From: Bacilli bacterium
GTDB taxonomy: Bacteria; Bacillota_I; Bacilli_A; RF39; UBA660
Direction: 5' to 3'
DNA length: 8,332 bases
Assembly (NCBI GenBank): GCA_900751815.1
Contig: CAADST010000077.1
Span: 1 to 8,332, forward strand
Both the position numbers and the translations under genes were made by a program. The notes under the pieces are model-generated. The model ran no database searches. It was not told where the DNA came from and was given only the letters and a program-made list of their open reading frames with translations. Shown piece after piece: positions 1 through 6,502 of the stretch. Position 1 is the first letter of the stretch. Each line of letters opens with the position of its first letter.

Positions 1-258
1 ATCGTTATAATCTTCACTAATTATTTCATAAGTAAGGTCTGTATATTGCTTGCGAAGAATATCCCGATATTTATCTTTTTGTTCATCATTTAAATTTTCT
101 TCAGCATCCACAACATCATCCATATCACCAACAACTGAAGCACTTAAATTGCGATACTCATCTAAAAATGCTTCAACTGCCCCCTTAGCGGTATTATTAC
201 TACAACTACAACCACTTAAACAAAATAAAGTTAAAACAATTAATAATATTTTTTTCAT
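1..258 (-). CDS. Putative lipoprotein, C-terminus cut by window edge
   Basis: The minus strand encodes 86 residues that begin MKKILLIVLTLFCLSGCSCS and run off the window without a stop. The start has a basic N-terminus, a hydrophobic stretch and a lipobox LSGC, so signal peptidase II should cleave before Cys17 and anchor the protein to the outer face of the membrane. After a short Ser/Asn linker comes an acidic, probably helical region (AVEAFLDEYRNL, then a DDVVDAEENL segment and a KYRDILRKQY segment). The ATG at 258 follows an AAGGTG Shine-Dalgarno at 263-268. A possible -10 TATAAT lies at 289-294 without a convincing -35, so the gene may be read through from the two genes upstream. I do not recognise the family. 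The layout resembles small secreted domains with an N-terminal helix, but that is only an impression. That it is a lipoprotein is well supported; its role is unknown. Confidence 0.8.
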   Translation of the reverse strand, partial: MKKILLIVLTLFCLSGCSCSNNTAKGAVEAFLDEYRNLSASVVGDMDDVVDAEENLNDEQKDKYRDILRKQYTDLTYEIISEDYND

Positions 259-296
259 AATTCACCTTAATATTATTATTAACTGCTAATTATAAA

Positions 297-926
297 TTAT
301 ACATTATTATAACTAAGTCTTATTAGATTATAAATAAATACTTCTCTATCCGTAATACCCTCTTGTAATTTTTGATTCATTTCTTTATATATTTCTTCAA
401 AATCATCACTATCTTTTAAAAACCATTCATTATATAAATATTTTAATTTATCAAAATTTTCTTTTTTATATAAAGAATCTATTTCTATTTGAATAAAATT
501 TTTAATATTATTTTCAATTCTTAAATTATTATTGGTATTTAATTTTGGGCCTAATTCATAATTTAATTTAAATTGTGGTAAAGTATAAAGCATTTCAATT
601 ACCCCGATTTCATCATCTACTTGCAGGAATGAACGGTATATACTTTTTCCCTCATCATTAAATTCTAGAGCTATTGCCCCATTTTTACTGGCAAACAAAG
701 CTACATATTTAAGGGTTTTATTCTTAAGTTCACATTTATTTTCAATTAAATCTAAAAAATCTTTAGTAACTATGATTTCATTATAAATTAAATCTTTGAG
801 TACTTTATTACTTACCGAAAATAAGGGGATTTTTCTAATTAATTCCACATTATCGTCATCAAACCACTCATAAAACATAAAAGGTATTTCATTAAAGTTT
901 AAAACTAAATCATAATAAAAATTCAT
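297..926 (-). CDS. DUF3603/UPF0736 (YjbA-like) protein of unknown function
   Basis: The 209-residue product starts MNFYYDLVLNFNEIPFMFYE. It shares with Bacillus UPF0736/DUF3603 proteins (YjbA) the opening pattern of a short strand, an x-EW-x-DDD-VEL segment (here YEWFDDDNVELIRKIPLF near residues 18-36), a central strand region (YVALFASKNGAIALEF) and a helical C-terminal half with a YLYNEWF motif. It has no signal peptide or membrane segment, so it is probably cytoplasmic. I chose the ATG at 926 over an in-frame ATG at 941: 926 has a GGAGG 8 bases upstream, overlaps the upstream stop as ATGA (translational coupling), and fits the N-terminus of the family. The family is usually around 250 residues, so this one is somewhat short. 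Its function is not established. The family call is from remembered sequence pattern only and was not searched. Confidence 0.65.
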   Translation of the reverse strand: MNFYYDLVLNFNEIPFMFYEWFDDDNVELIRKIPLFSVSNKVLKDLIYNEIIVTKDFLDLIENKCELKNKTLKYVALFASKNGAIALEFNDEGKSIYRSFLQVDDEIGVIEMLYTLPQFKLNYELGPKLNTNNNLRIENNIKNFIQIEIDSLYKKENFDKLKYLYNEWFLKDSDDFEEIYKEMNQKLQEGITDREVFIYNLIRLSYNNV

Positions 927-1120
927 CTTTTTAGCCTCCATATTCCTTTATATATGAAAAAACATCCACCAAGTATAAATAGTAAACATGAACTTCTAAT
1001 AATAAAATAAACAAATTCAAAAAATGTATACCCTAAAGTAAATAAATTTAGATAAATTATTATTAGAAATAATGCTATGCTTATAAAAAAACTACCTAAT
1101 ACTAAAAAAAATATTCTCAT
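923..1120 (-). CDS. Small two-TM membrane protein
   Basis: This 65-residue protein consists almost entirely of two hydrophobic segments, about residues 4-25 (FFLVLGSFFISIALFLIIIY) and 37-58 (FVYFIIRSSCLLFILGGCF), followed by a basic tail WRLKR. This predicts two membrane helices. The TGA stop overlaps the ATG of the DUF3603-like gene as ATGA, and the GGAGG that serves that gene lies inside its last codons, so the two are co-translated. No Shine-Dalgarno precedes its ATG at 1120. The region between it and the divergent isomerase gene is only about 40 bases. The start is therefore the least certain part. I do not recognise a family; membrane localisation is the only supportable statement. Confidence 0.65.
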   Translation of the reverse strand: MRIFFLVLGSFFISIALFLIIIYLNLFTLGYTFFEFVYFIIRSSCLLFILGGCFFIYKGIWRLKR

Positions 1121-1159
1121 ATTTAAATATATATGATAAAATACTTTTGGTGATACATG

Positions 1160-1753
1160 ATGAAAAAGATAATTATTTTATTTGTTAGTTTAATTTTACT
1201 TACTGGGTGTGGTGAAAAGGTGCAAAATCCAATTGTTACAATGGAAATTGAAGATTATGGGGTAGTTACTATTGAACTTTATCCAGATATGGCACCGAAT
1301 ACTGTTGCTAATTTTGTAAATTTAATAGAGGAAGGATTTTATGATGGGCTTACATTTCATCGTTCTGTTCCTGGTTTTGTTTTACAAGGCGGTGATCCTG
1401 ATGGTAATGGTACTGGTGGACCTGGTTATACCATAAAAGGAGAATTTAGTAGTAATGGCTATACTAAAAACACTTTAAGTCACACTCGGGGAGTTATATC
1501 AATGGCAAGAAGTCAGGATAATGATTCTGCAGGAAGCCAATTTTTTATAGTTTTAGATGATTCTGCTACCTACTCGCTTGATGGCTTATATGCTGGATTT
1601 GGCAAAGTTACTGAAGGTATGGATATCATTGATGAAATAGTTACAAATGAGAAAATCGCTAATGATGTAACTGGGGCCTTGGCAGAAAATGTGGTAATTA
1701 CTAAAGTAACCGTTGATACCTTCGGAGAAACTTATGAAGTAGAAAAAAATTAA
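1160..1753 (+). CDS. Cyclophilin-type peptidyl-prolyl isomerase, lipoprotein
   Basis: A 197-residue secreted prolyl cis-trans isomerase that probably helps fold exported proteins at the outer face of the membrane. Residues 1-17 (MKKIIILFVSLILLTGC) form a lipoprotein signal with lipobox LTGC and Cys17 as the anchor. From about residue 24 to 190 there is one cyclophilin domain: FHR at 66-68 (catalytic Arg68), LQGGDP around 75-80, MARS at 115-118, SQFFI at 126-130 and LDG..AGFGKV at 140-150. The tryptophan that binds cyclosporin in human CypA appears to be replaced, as is common in bacterial enzymes. Two ATGs stand in tandem. I prefer the second (1160) because the GGTGA at 1149-1153 lies 6 bases before it and only 3 before the first (1157). 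It is divergent from the minus-strand genes and is closed by its own terminator. Confidence 0.93.
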   Translation: MKKIIILFVSLILLTGCGEKVQNPIVTMEIEDYGVVTIELYPDMAPNTVANFVNLIEEGFYDGLTFHRSVPGFVLQGGDPDGNGTGGPGYTIKGEFSSNGYTKNTLSHTRGVISMARSQDNDSAGSQFFIVLDDSATYSLDGLYAGFGKVTEGMDIIDEIVTNEKIANDVTGALAENVVITKVTVDTFGETYEVEKN

Positions 1754-1781
1754 ATGCCTATAAATATAGTGCATTTTTTTT
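1752..1781 (+). terminator. Intrinsic terminator after the isomerase gene
   Basis: AAATGC (1752-1757) pairs with GCATTT (1771-1776) and CTAT (1758-1761) with ATAG (1766-1769). This gives a 10-bp stem with a one-base bulge (T1770) and an AAAT loop, followed by a run of eight T (1774-1781). The hairpin begins within the TAA stop codon of the isomerase gene. It separates that gene from uppP, though leaky read-through is possible because the next gene starts only 33 bases later. Confidence 0.75.
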
Positions 1782-1814
1782 AAAATTAATATATAATTAT
1801 AATGGTGAAGAAAA

Positions 1815-2624
1815 ATGGATATAATAACATATATAATTTTAGGTATTATTCAAGGTATTACTGAACCAATTCCAGTATCTAGTAGTGGTCATATATTTTT
1901 ATTTAAAAATTTATTTAATACCAATATGTTTAATTCCCTAAACTTTGAAATAATTTCTAATTTTGGATCATTTATTGCGATATTTATTATTTTTTGGAAA
2001 GATATTAAAGAACTAATTATTGCCTTTTTTTCTTATATCTTTAAAAAAGATACCAGGAAAAAATATGCCTCTAAATTTAGGTATGCTTTATATATAATTA
2101 TTAGTACTATTCCTGTTGGAATAACAGGATTTCTATTTAAAGATGAAATAGAAAATCTATATAGTCTAAATGGTCTTGCTATAGCCTTCTTAATTACTGC
2201 TCTTGCTTTATTTATTGTAAGAAATATTAAAGGAACTAAGAGTGATGAAGATATAAAACTAAAAGATGCTATTTTAATTGGTTTAATTCAAGCCGTAACT
2301 ATAGTACCAGGGATATCTCGTAGTGGAACAGTTTTAGTAGCATGTCTTTTATGTAATTTAAAAAGAGATACAGCTCTAAAATATACATTCATGTTATATT
2401 TTCCAGTAAGTGTTGGAACAATGATTTTAGGAGTAAGTGATTTAGCAAATACTACGGAACTATCAAATATGTTAGTGCCATACCTAACAGGTATGATTGC
2501 TGCAGGCATTGTAACTTACTTTTCTTATCGCTGGCTTAGTAATTGGGTTAAAAAAGGAAAACTTTGGAAATTTTCAATATATTGTGTATGTTTAGCAATA
2601 TTTATATTTATATATTTTAGGTAG
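1815..2624 (+). CDS. uppP: Undecaprenyl-diphosphate phosphatase UppP (BacA)
   Basis: The 269-residue integral membrane enzyme removes a phosphate from undecaprenyl diphosphate. This regenerates the lipid carrier used for peptidoglycan and other wall polymers; the family is also linked to bacitracin tolerance. Both signature motifs are present: GITEPIPVSSSGH at residues 14-26 (catalytic Glu17 and His26) and PGISRSG at 165-171 (Arg169). The remaining sequence is a series of hydrophobic helices, and the length is typical of the family. The ATG at 1815 follows GGTGA (1804-1808) with a 6-base spacer. Two overlapping-phase TATAAT hexamers (1792-1797, 1798-1803) lie just upstream but lack a clear -35. 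The stop TAG abuts the Shine-Dalgarno region of the next gene, so the two form an operon. Confidence 0.95.
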   Translation: MDIITYIILGIIQGITEPIPVSSSGHIFLFKNLFNTNMFNSLNFEIISNFGSFIAIFIIFWKDIKELIIAFFSYIFKKDTRKKYASKFRYALYIIISTIPVGITGFLFKDEIENLYSLNGLAIAFLITALALFIVRNIKGTKSDEDIKLKDAILIGLIQAVTIVPGISRSGTVLVACLLCNLKRDTALKYTFMLYFPVSVGTMILGVSDLANTTELSNMLVPYLTGMIAAGIVTYFSYRWLSNWVKKGKLWKFSIYCVCLAIFIFIYFR

Positions 2625-2632
2625 TGATTAAA

Positions 2633-3601
2633 GTGAAGAAAAAAAGTATTAAAAGATGTTTAATTATAATAATTATTGTACTAATCTTAATTTTAGGAGC
2701 ACTCATTATTTTATATTTTACGAGTAAACAAAAACTGGAAGAATATAATATTGAGTTATTAGAACTGTATGCTAAATTAGAAGTTAATAATGAGTATGCA
2801 TCTTGTCTTATTACTCCTTATAAAAGTGAAGAGGTAGATGCATTATTTAATGAATTATTAAATACTTTAAATACCAATGAGTTATCTATTTATTTTGAAG
2901 ATTTAAATAATGAATATACTTTAACAATAAACCCCGATACCATATATTATAATGCCAGTATTATTAAACTATTTGATGCCTCATATATAATTGATAATAA
3001 TGTTGATTTAAATGATACTATAACTTTTACTAGTGAATATAGAAATTTAGCTAAAGAAGGATTACTTGATTATGAATTAAATGCAGAAGTTCCAATAAGA
3101 GATGTAATGTATTATGCCATATCTGTAAGTGATAATGGTGCTCACAGGATGCTTACTGATTATATTGGAGTTGATAACTTAAGAAATTATGCTCACGATA
3201 CTTTAGGAGTAAATCTAACAATAAATGAAAATGATAGATTTGGATATATGAATGTTACAACTACTAATACACTACTTAAACATGTTTATGAACTACTTCA
3301 AAATGATAATGAATATACTACTTTACTTAAAGATGCTATGAATAACACCTATTATAATGCTCTTAATTTTGATGATATAACCTATTTACATAAATATGGA
3401 TATTATAATCAATATTTTCATGATATAGGTATATATGATGATTATTATAATCCATATACTATATCTATATTTACTCTTTATGGTAATCCTGATACTGGAG
3501 CATTAGATGAAGTAAGTAATATAAGTAAAGAAATATATAATATCTATGAAACTAACTTAGATAAAAAAGAAGAATATTGTTATAATTTAGCTTATAACTA
3601 A
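2633..3601 (+). CDS. Membrane-anchored serine hydrolase, class A beta-lactamase/transpeptidase fold
   Basis: A 322-residue protein with one N-terminal membrane helix (about residues 9-29) after a basic start, then a presumed extracellular domain. The penicillin-recognising fold is shown by SIIK at 109-112 (nucleophile Ser109, Lys112), SDN at 166-168 and HKYG at 253-256, the position of the usual KTG. A HDIGIY segment at 263-268 matches the strand that follows KTG in this family. The ExxLN omega-loop motif of true class A beta-lactamases is not evident; NDRFGYMN stands in that region. A peptidoglycan-related or other hydrolase is therefore more likely than antibiotic resistance, but the substrate cannot be told. 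I chose GTG 2633, 5 bases after GGTAGTGA (2620-2627), over an in-frame GTG at 2624 that overlaps the uppP stop. The gene pairs with uppP, which suggests a role in the cell envelope. Its last codons form part of the terminator. Confidence 0.85.
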   Translation: MKKKSIKRCLIIIIIVLILILGALIILYFTSKQKLEEYNIELLELYAKLEVNNEYASCLITPYKSEEVDALFNELLNTLNTNELSIYFEDLNNEYTLTINPDTIYYNASIIKLFDASYIIDNNVDLNDTITFTSEYRNLAKEGLLDYELNAEVPIRDVMYYAISVSDNGAHRMLTDYIGVDNLRNYAHDTLGVNLTINENDRFGYMNVTTTNTLLKHVYELLQNDNEYTTLLKDAMNNTYYNALNFDDITYLHKYGYYNQYFHDIGIYDDYYNPYTISIFTLYGNPDTGALDEVSNISKEIYNIYETNLDKKEEYCYNLAYN

Positions 3602-3614
3602 TATTCTTTTTTTT
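3571..3614. terminator. Strong, apparently bidirectional terminator overlapping a stop codon
   Basis: AGAATATT (3571-3578) pairs with AATATTCT (3600-3607), and GTTATAA (3579-3585) pairs with TTATAAC (3592-3598). The result is a 15-bp stem with one bulged base (T3599) and a 6-base loop. On the plus strand it is followed by eight T (3607-3614); on the minus strand the run of A at 3563-3568 supplies a U-tract. It can therefore stop the uppP operon and also the converging 3618-4607 remnant. The left arm and loop lie inside the last ten codons of the serine hydrolase gene and the TAA is in the right arm. Confidence 0.8.
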
Positions 3615-3617
3615 CCT

Positions 3618-4607
3618 TTATTCAATTCTAAAAGGGTCAGACTCTGTCCCAGATCCGCTGACATATGTAGTTGATGATGTTATATAAAAGACTGGGCGCA
3701 CGCCGTACGAATTGTAATACACACCGTTGCCGTTGGTAACATACCCATTCAAATCCACAAAGAATGCGCGATTGGAATAACTCGAATAGGGGGAAATAGT
3801 CCATTCTCGAAGCCCAATATACATCCAATCACTTCTATATGCTACATTATAATAATCAAATAATGCCGTCGTCCAATAACTTGGGCTTGCTGCAAATCCA
3901 TAATCACTGACATACATTAATCCTATTTTTGCACTGTATGTTGTACTACTTGAACTACTTCCTACTTCTCTATCATAGTAATTTTTTGCTGTATACGAAT
4001 CATTATAACTCATTCCTCCTACTTTCCAACTTGTTGTTGCTATCTTGTTTTGCCATGTTATACTTAACCCACTTAAATATGTTCCATTCAATGTTCCTGT
4101 ATTTAATGTGCTACTACTCCAAGTATTACTTTGATTTGAACTTGATCCACTCCAGTAGTAATTTCCTAAGCTTGTGTTTTTGATTAATTTTACTTGATTA
4201 CCAAACACTCCAATTATTCGATACAAATTATCACTTGGACATGTTGAAGCATCACTACCAAAACACACATAATTATTTGGATTTGATCCGGAATAGCGAT
4301 ATGAATTATCCACTGCTGAATTGGCTAATGAACTTGTGTGATAATACAAACCATTTGAACCTTGGCTTGTATACAGATTCTTTATATAATCTGCTAGTAA
4401 TATTAAACTTTCGGTTTGGACATTAACGACATATTTATTTGAATAGCTACCATTTATATCTTCGACAAACACATTTATATTATAGTTAGTATTATCAGCT
4501 AAATTATTAAAAGTAAATGTGTTAGTTGTACTAGTTCCAGATATATTATAATTTTCTATTATATAATAATATCTTTCTATTTCTATATCACTACTATATC
4601 TCCAATT
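3618..4607 (-). pseudogene. N-terminally truncated surface protein: FN3-like remnant plus C-terminal VRP-motif domain
   Basis: The minus-strand frame is open from 4607 to a TAA at 3618, preceded by TGA (4608-4610). Its first 60 or so codons look like the last strands of a fibronectin type III-like domain (TSTTNTFTFNNLADNTNYNI, then a FVEDINGSYSNKY stretch). A Ser/Asn/Tyr/Trp-rich domain follows (NLYRIIGVFGNQVKLIKNTS, IATTSWKVGGMS, KIGLMYVSDYGFAASP, GLREWTIS). It ends in YGVRPVFYI and SGSGTESDPFRIE. The arrangement W-x-IS, AFFV, VRP near the C-terminus resembles DUF6273/formylglycine-generating-enzyme (C-type-lectin-like) folds; this is inference. The only in-frame start is GTG 4472, inside the FN3 part and without a Shine-Dalgarno, and no signal peptide remains. 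I therefore read it as a truncated gene. Its relative at 7682-7969 keeps a membrane N-terminus and the same tail. Confidence 0.65.
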
Positions 4608-4627
4608 TCATATCTACTCTTTTTCAT
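4583..4627 (-). pseudogene. 14-codon ORF at the breakpoint of the truncated surface gene
   Basis: An ATG at 4627 opens a frame encoding MKKSRYEIGDIVVI that ends in TAG after 14 codons. It overlaps, in another frame, the 5' edge of the open FN3-like region. A purine-rich AAAGGGG lies upstream but about 11 bases away, which is too far to be a good ribosome site. The peptide looks like the start of an ordinary protein (basic start, then YEIGDIVV) that was cut off. It may be the leftover start of another gene or of the original surface gene joined out of frame. No function should be assumed. Confidence 0.3.
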
Positions 4628-4649
4628 ACAACCATTTCCCCTTTCTTTA

Positions 4650-4826
4650 TTATTTTAAATATGAGCTTAATTTACCTTGATGTTCTTCTTCATCAACTGG
4701 TACATTTTTAAAAGCATCTGAAAGAGGTTTAATGCGATTATTCTTTTTGGCATCTTTAATCATTTTTTGAACTTTCTTTTTTAATTCAGGATTATCAAAA
4801 CTTTTTTCTTTTTTTGATTTAACCAT
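4650..4826 (-). CDS. Small highly charged 58-aa protein
   Basis: The ATG at 4826 follows an excellent AGAGGAGGT Shine-Dalgarno (4832-4840), and the frame ends in TAA at 4650 after 58 residues. The N-terminal half is lysine-rich (MVKSKKEKSF, ELKKKVQKMIKDAKKNN) and probably forms one amphipathic helix. The C-terminal half carries an acidic patch (VPVDEEEH) before GKLSSYLK. There is no signal peptide and no membrane segment, so it is a soluble cytoplasmic protein. I do not recognise a family. The strong ribosome site, a plausible promoter immediately upstream (4848-4876) and the coherent charge pattern argue for a real gene. It stands alone between the two-component operon and the truncated surface gene. 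A direct repeat at 4880-4901 suggests regulation by an OmpR-type protein. Confidence 0.7.
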   Translation of the reverse strand: MVKSKKEKSFDNPELKKKVQKMIKDAKKNNRIKPLSDAFKNVPVDEEEHQGKLSSYLK

Positions 4827-4847
4827 ATTATACCTCCTCTCATTATC

Positions 4848-4876
4848 AAAATAACATATTATTTTAAAAAAAGCAA
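4848..4876 (-). promoter_or_regulatory. Candidate promoter of the 58-aa gene
   Basis: On the minus strand TTGCTT (4871-4876) and TATTTT (4848-4853) are separated by 17 bases, and a TG at -15 (TGT, 4854-4856) gives an extended -10. The predicted start near 4841 lies just ahead of the Shine-Dalgarno. Both hexamers are imperfect, which would suit an activated promoter. Confidence 0.4.
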
Positions 4877-4879
4877 CAA

Positions 4880-4901
4880 AAATAAGAGGTAAATAAGAGG
4901 T
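4880..4901. repeat. 11-bp tandem direct repeat, candidate response-regulator box
   Basis: The unit AAATAAGAGGT occurs twice back to back, at 4880-4890 and 4891-4901, with no mismatch. The repeat ends 3 bases upstream of the candidate -35 of the 58-aa gene, at about -39 to -60 from its predicted start. Response regulators of the OmpR/PhoB family typically bind direct repeats spaced 11 bp apart in this position, and a gene for such a regulator lies at 6474-7148. That this is its site is inference. Confidence 0.45.
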
Positions 4902-4932
4902 AAAATCAATTAAAGTTATAAAAAAATACCAT

Positions 4933-4960
4933 AAAAAAGGGAAAATTATTCATTTCCCTT
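4933..4960 (-). terminator. Terminator of the two-component operon
   Basis: On the minus strand AAGGGAAA (4953-4960 as TTTCCCTT on plus) pairs with TTTCCCTT (4937-4944), with an 8-base loop and a U-tract from the A run at 4933-4938. It lies about 150 bases beyond the stop of the histidine kinase gene. On the plus strand no T-run follows, so it works in one direction only. Confidence 0.7.
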
Positions 4961-5110
4961 AAAAGTGTGAGTTTTGAGTTTATATGTTAATTGTGTATAG
5001 TTTGTAATATTATATTACATTTTTTTCTTTAACTTATTCGCATTCCTCCTTTATTACATTTTAATCATACTAAAGATTTATGAAGTTTTTGTGTTGAAAG
5101 TATGAAATAA

Positions 5111-6502
5111 TTATAATTTAATCTTAAAGTAGAAAGTTGAACCTTTTTTTAACACTGATTTGACACCATATTCATAATTATGTAATTCAAGTATTTGTTT
5201 TACTATAGAAAGTCCTAGGCCAGTTGATACAACATTTCTTTGATGTTTCTTATCACTTTTATAATACTTATCCCAAATATAAGGTATTTCTTCTGATTTT
5301 ATACCTTTACCAGTATCTATTATTTCTACTAAGTAATACTTTTTATGTTTAGTTACTCTAATTGTAACTGTTTTATCATCACCAGTATAATTAATAGCAT
5401 TATTAACTAAATTATATATTACTTGATTAAGCTTCTTTTTATCAGCTTTAATCCATATTTCATCTGGCATTTCAACATTAATAGTATATTTTTCAGTTTC
5501 TTTAATAATTTGATATCTTTTAACAATTGAATTTATTTCTTCAGCTAAATTGAATTTTTCTAATTTTAAAGTATCAGCATTAGATTGCATTTTAGATAAA
5601 TCTAGAATATCATTTACTAATACTGTAAGTCTGTCTGTTTCATCAACTATAATACCTAAATGTTCATTCATTTTATCATGGTCTTTATAAGAGATATCTC
5701 TAATCATTTCCGCATAGGCTTTAATCATCGTTAAAGGTGTTTTTAAATCATGTGACACATTAGCCATTAAATCACGCCGCAATTCATCAGTTTTAGCCAT
5801 TTCTTTTTGAGCTTGTGATAAAGTCTCTGCTAGCTCATCTATCTCTTTAATCCCTGATTCTTTAAATTCAACTTTTGAGTCGCCATTACCTAGTTTTTTA
5901 GCTTTTTTGGTTATTTCTGTTATAGGATCGGTTAATTTAGTTGATAAGAAAATAGATATTATAACTGCAATAAATATACCTAAGAAACATACATACATTA
6001 ATTGTTGTTTAATAATTAAAGTAACATCAGATATATCTTCTAGATTAGAATAGATAAATGTATAGTTACTACTATTTTTTAAGCCATATAAAAGGGCTGC
6101 AACATGTCTATCATCATTAACAAATTGATAAGCTTTAAATTCTTCATCACTATTAACAAAATTAAGCATTAATTCTTGAACCTTAGTATTTTCATTCTTT
6201 AAAGCACAGCCTTCCATATTTAAATTATATCCTGTAAAATTACCAAAATCATCAGTTACAACAATACATACTTCATTTTGATAAGAAATATCTTGAAGCA
6301 TACTATCAAGGCTTTTTGTATCAGCATTTTGAATAGAAGAAACAATACTATCCATATTAGATATTTGTTCTCTCTCATAATAAAAATCAAATATCCAAGC
6401 TTGGCATATCCATAAAAGTAAAATAATTACAACATTAAAAACAAGCAAATAAATTAAGGTCTTTGCTTGAATACTAGTTTTTCTTTTCGTCTTCATACTC
6501 AA
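5111..6502 (-). CDS. Two-component sensor histidine kinase (HAMP, HisKA, HATPase)
   Basis: A 463-residue membrane sensor that should autophosphorylate and pass the phosphate to the regulator encoded just upstream. It has a first membrane helix at about 16-38, an extracellular domain at about 42-165, a second helix at about 166-187 and a HAMP linker at about 188-240. The HisKA domain carries NVSHDLKTPL with phospho-acceptor His251. The ATP-binding domain has the N box NLVNNAINY (364-372), G1 DTGKGI (396-401) and G2 STGLGLSI (426-433). The extracellular part is about 125 residues and not a recognised sensor to me, so the signal is unknown. The gene overlaps the regulator by 29 bases. TTG 6502 has an AGGA 7 bases upstream (inside the regulator gene). 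The ATG at 6496 is the alternative and changes only two residues. A terminator near 4940 closes the operon. Confidence 0.93.
   Translation of the reverse strand: MSMKTKRKTSIQAKTLIYLLVFNVVIILLLWICQAWIFDFYYEREQISNMDSIVSSIQNADTKSLDSMLQDISYQNEVCIVVTDDFGNFTGYNLNMEGCALKNENTKVQELMLNFVNSDEEFKAYQFVNDDRHVAALLYGLKNSSNYTFIYSNLEDISDVTLIIKQQLMYVCFLGIFIAVIISIFLSTKLTDPITEITKKAKKLGNGDSKVEFKESGIKEIDELAETLSQAQKEMAKTDELRRDLMANVSHDLKTPLTMIKAYAEMIRDISYKDHDKMNEHLGIIVDETDRLTVLVNDILDLSKMQSNADTLKLEKFNLAEEINSIVKRYQIIKETEKYTINVEMPDEIWIKADKKKLNQVIYNLVNNAINYTGDDKTVTIRVTKHKKYYLVEIIDTGKGIKSEEIPYIWDKYYKSDKKHQRNVVSTGLGLSIVKQILELHNYEYGVKSVLKKGSTFYFKIKL

Noticed and set aside
50..289. Open frame on the plus strand, 79 codons, serine-rich start
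   Set aside because: It is the antisense of the lipoprotein gene at 1-258, which has a lipobox and a Shine-Dalgarno; the plus frame has no ribosome site.
2288..2509. Minus-strand open frame inside uppP
   Set aside because: It lies fully antisense to the conserved PGISRSG half of uppP and has no start signals.
3637..4426. Several open frames on both strands within the surface-protein remnant (3637-3828 minus, 3929-4183 plus, 4235-4426 plus)
   Set aside because: Their composition (Leu/Tyr/Ser runs) is what the Ser/Asn/Tyr-rich real frame produces in other frames; none has a ribosome site or recognisable pattern.
3618..4607. Diversity-generating retroelement target as a firm call
   Set aside because: Only the fold type, the VRP ending and the composition shift point that way; no reverse transcriptase, template repeat or accessory gene is in the window.
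4880..4901. CRISPR-like or minisatellite repeat
   Set aside because: There are only two 11-bp units with no spacer; a protein-binding direct repeat fits better.
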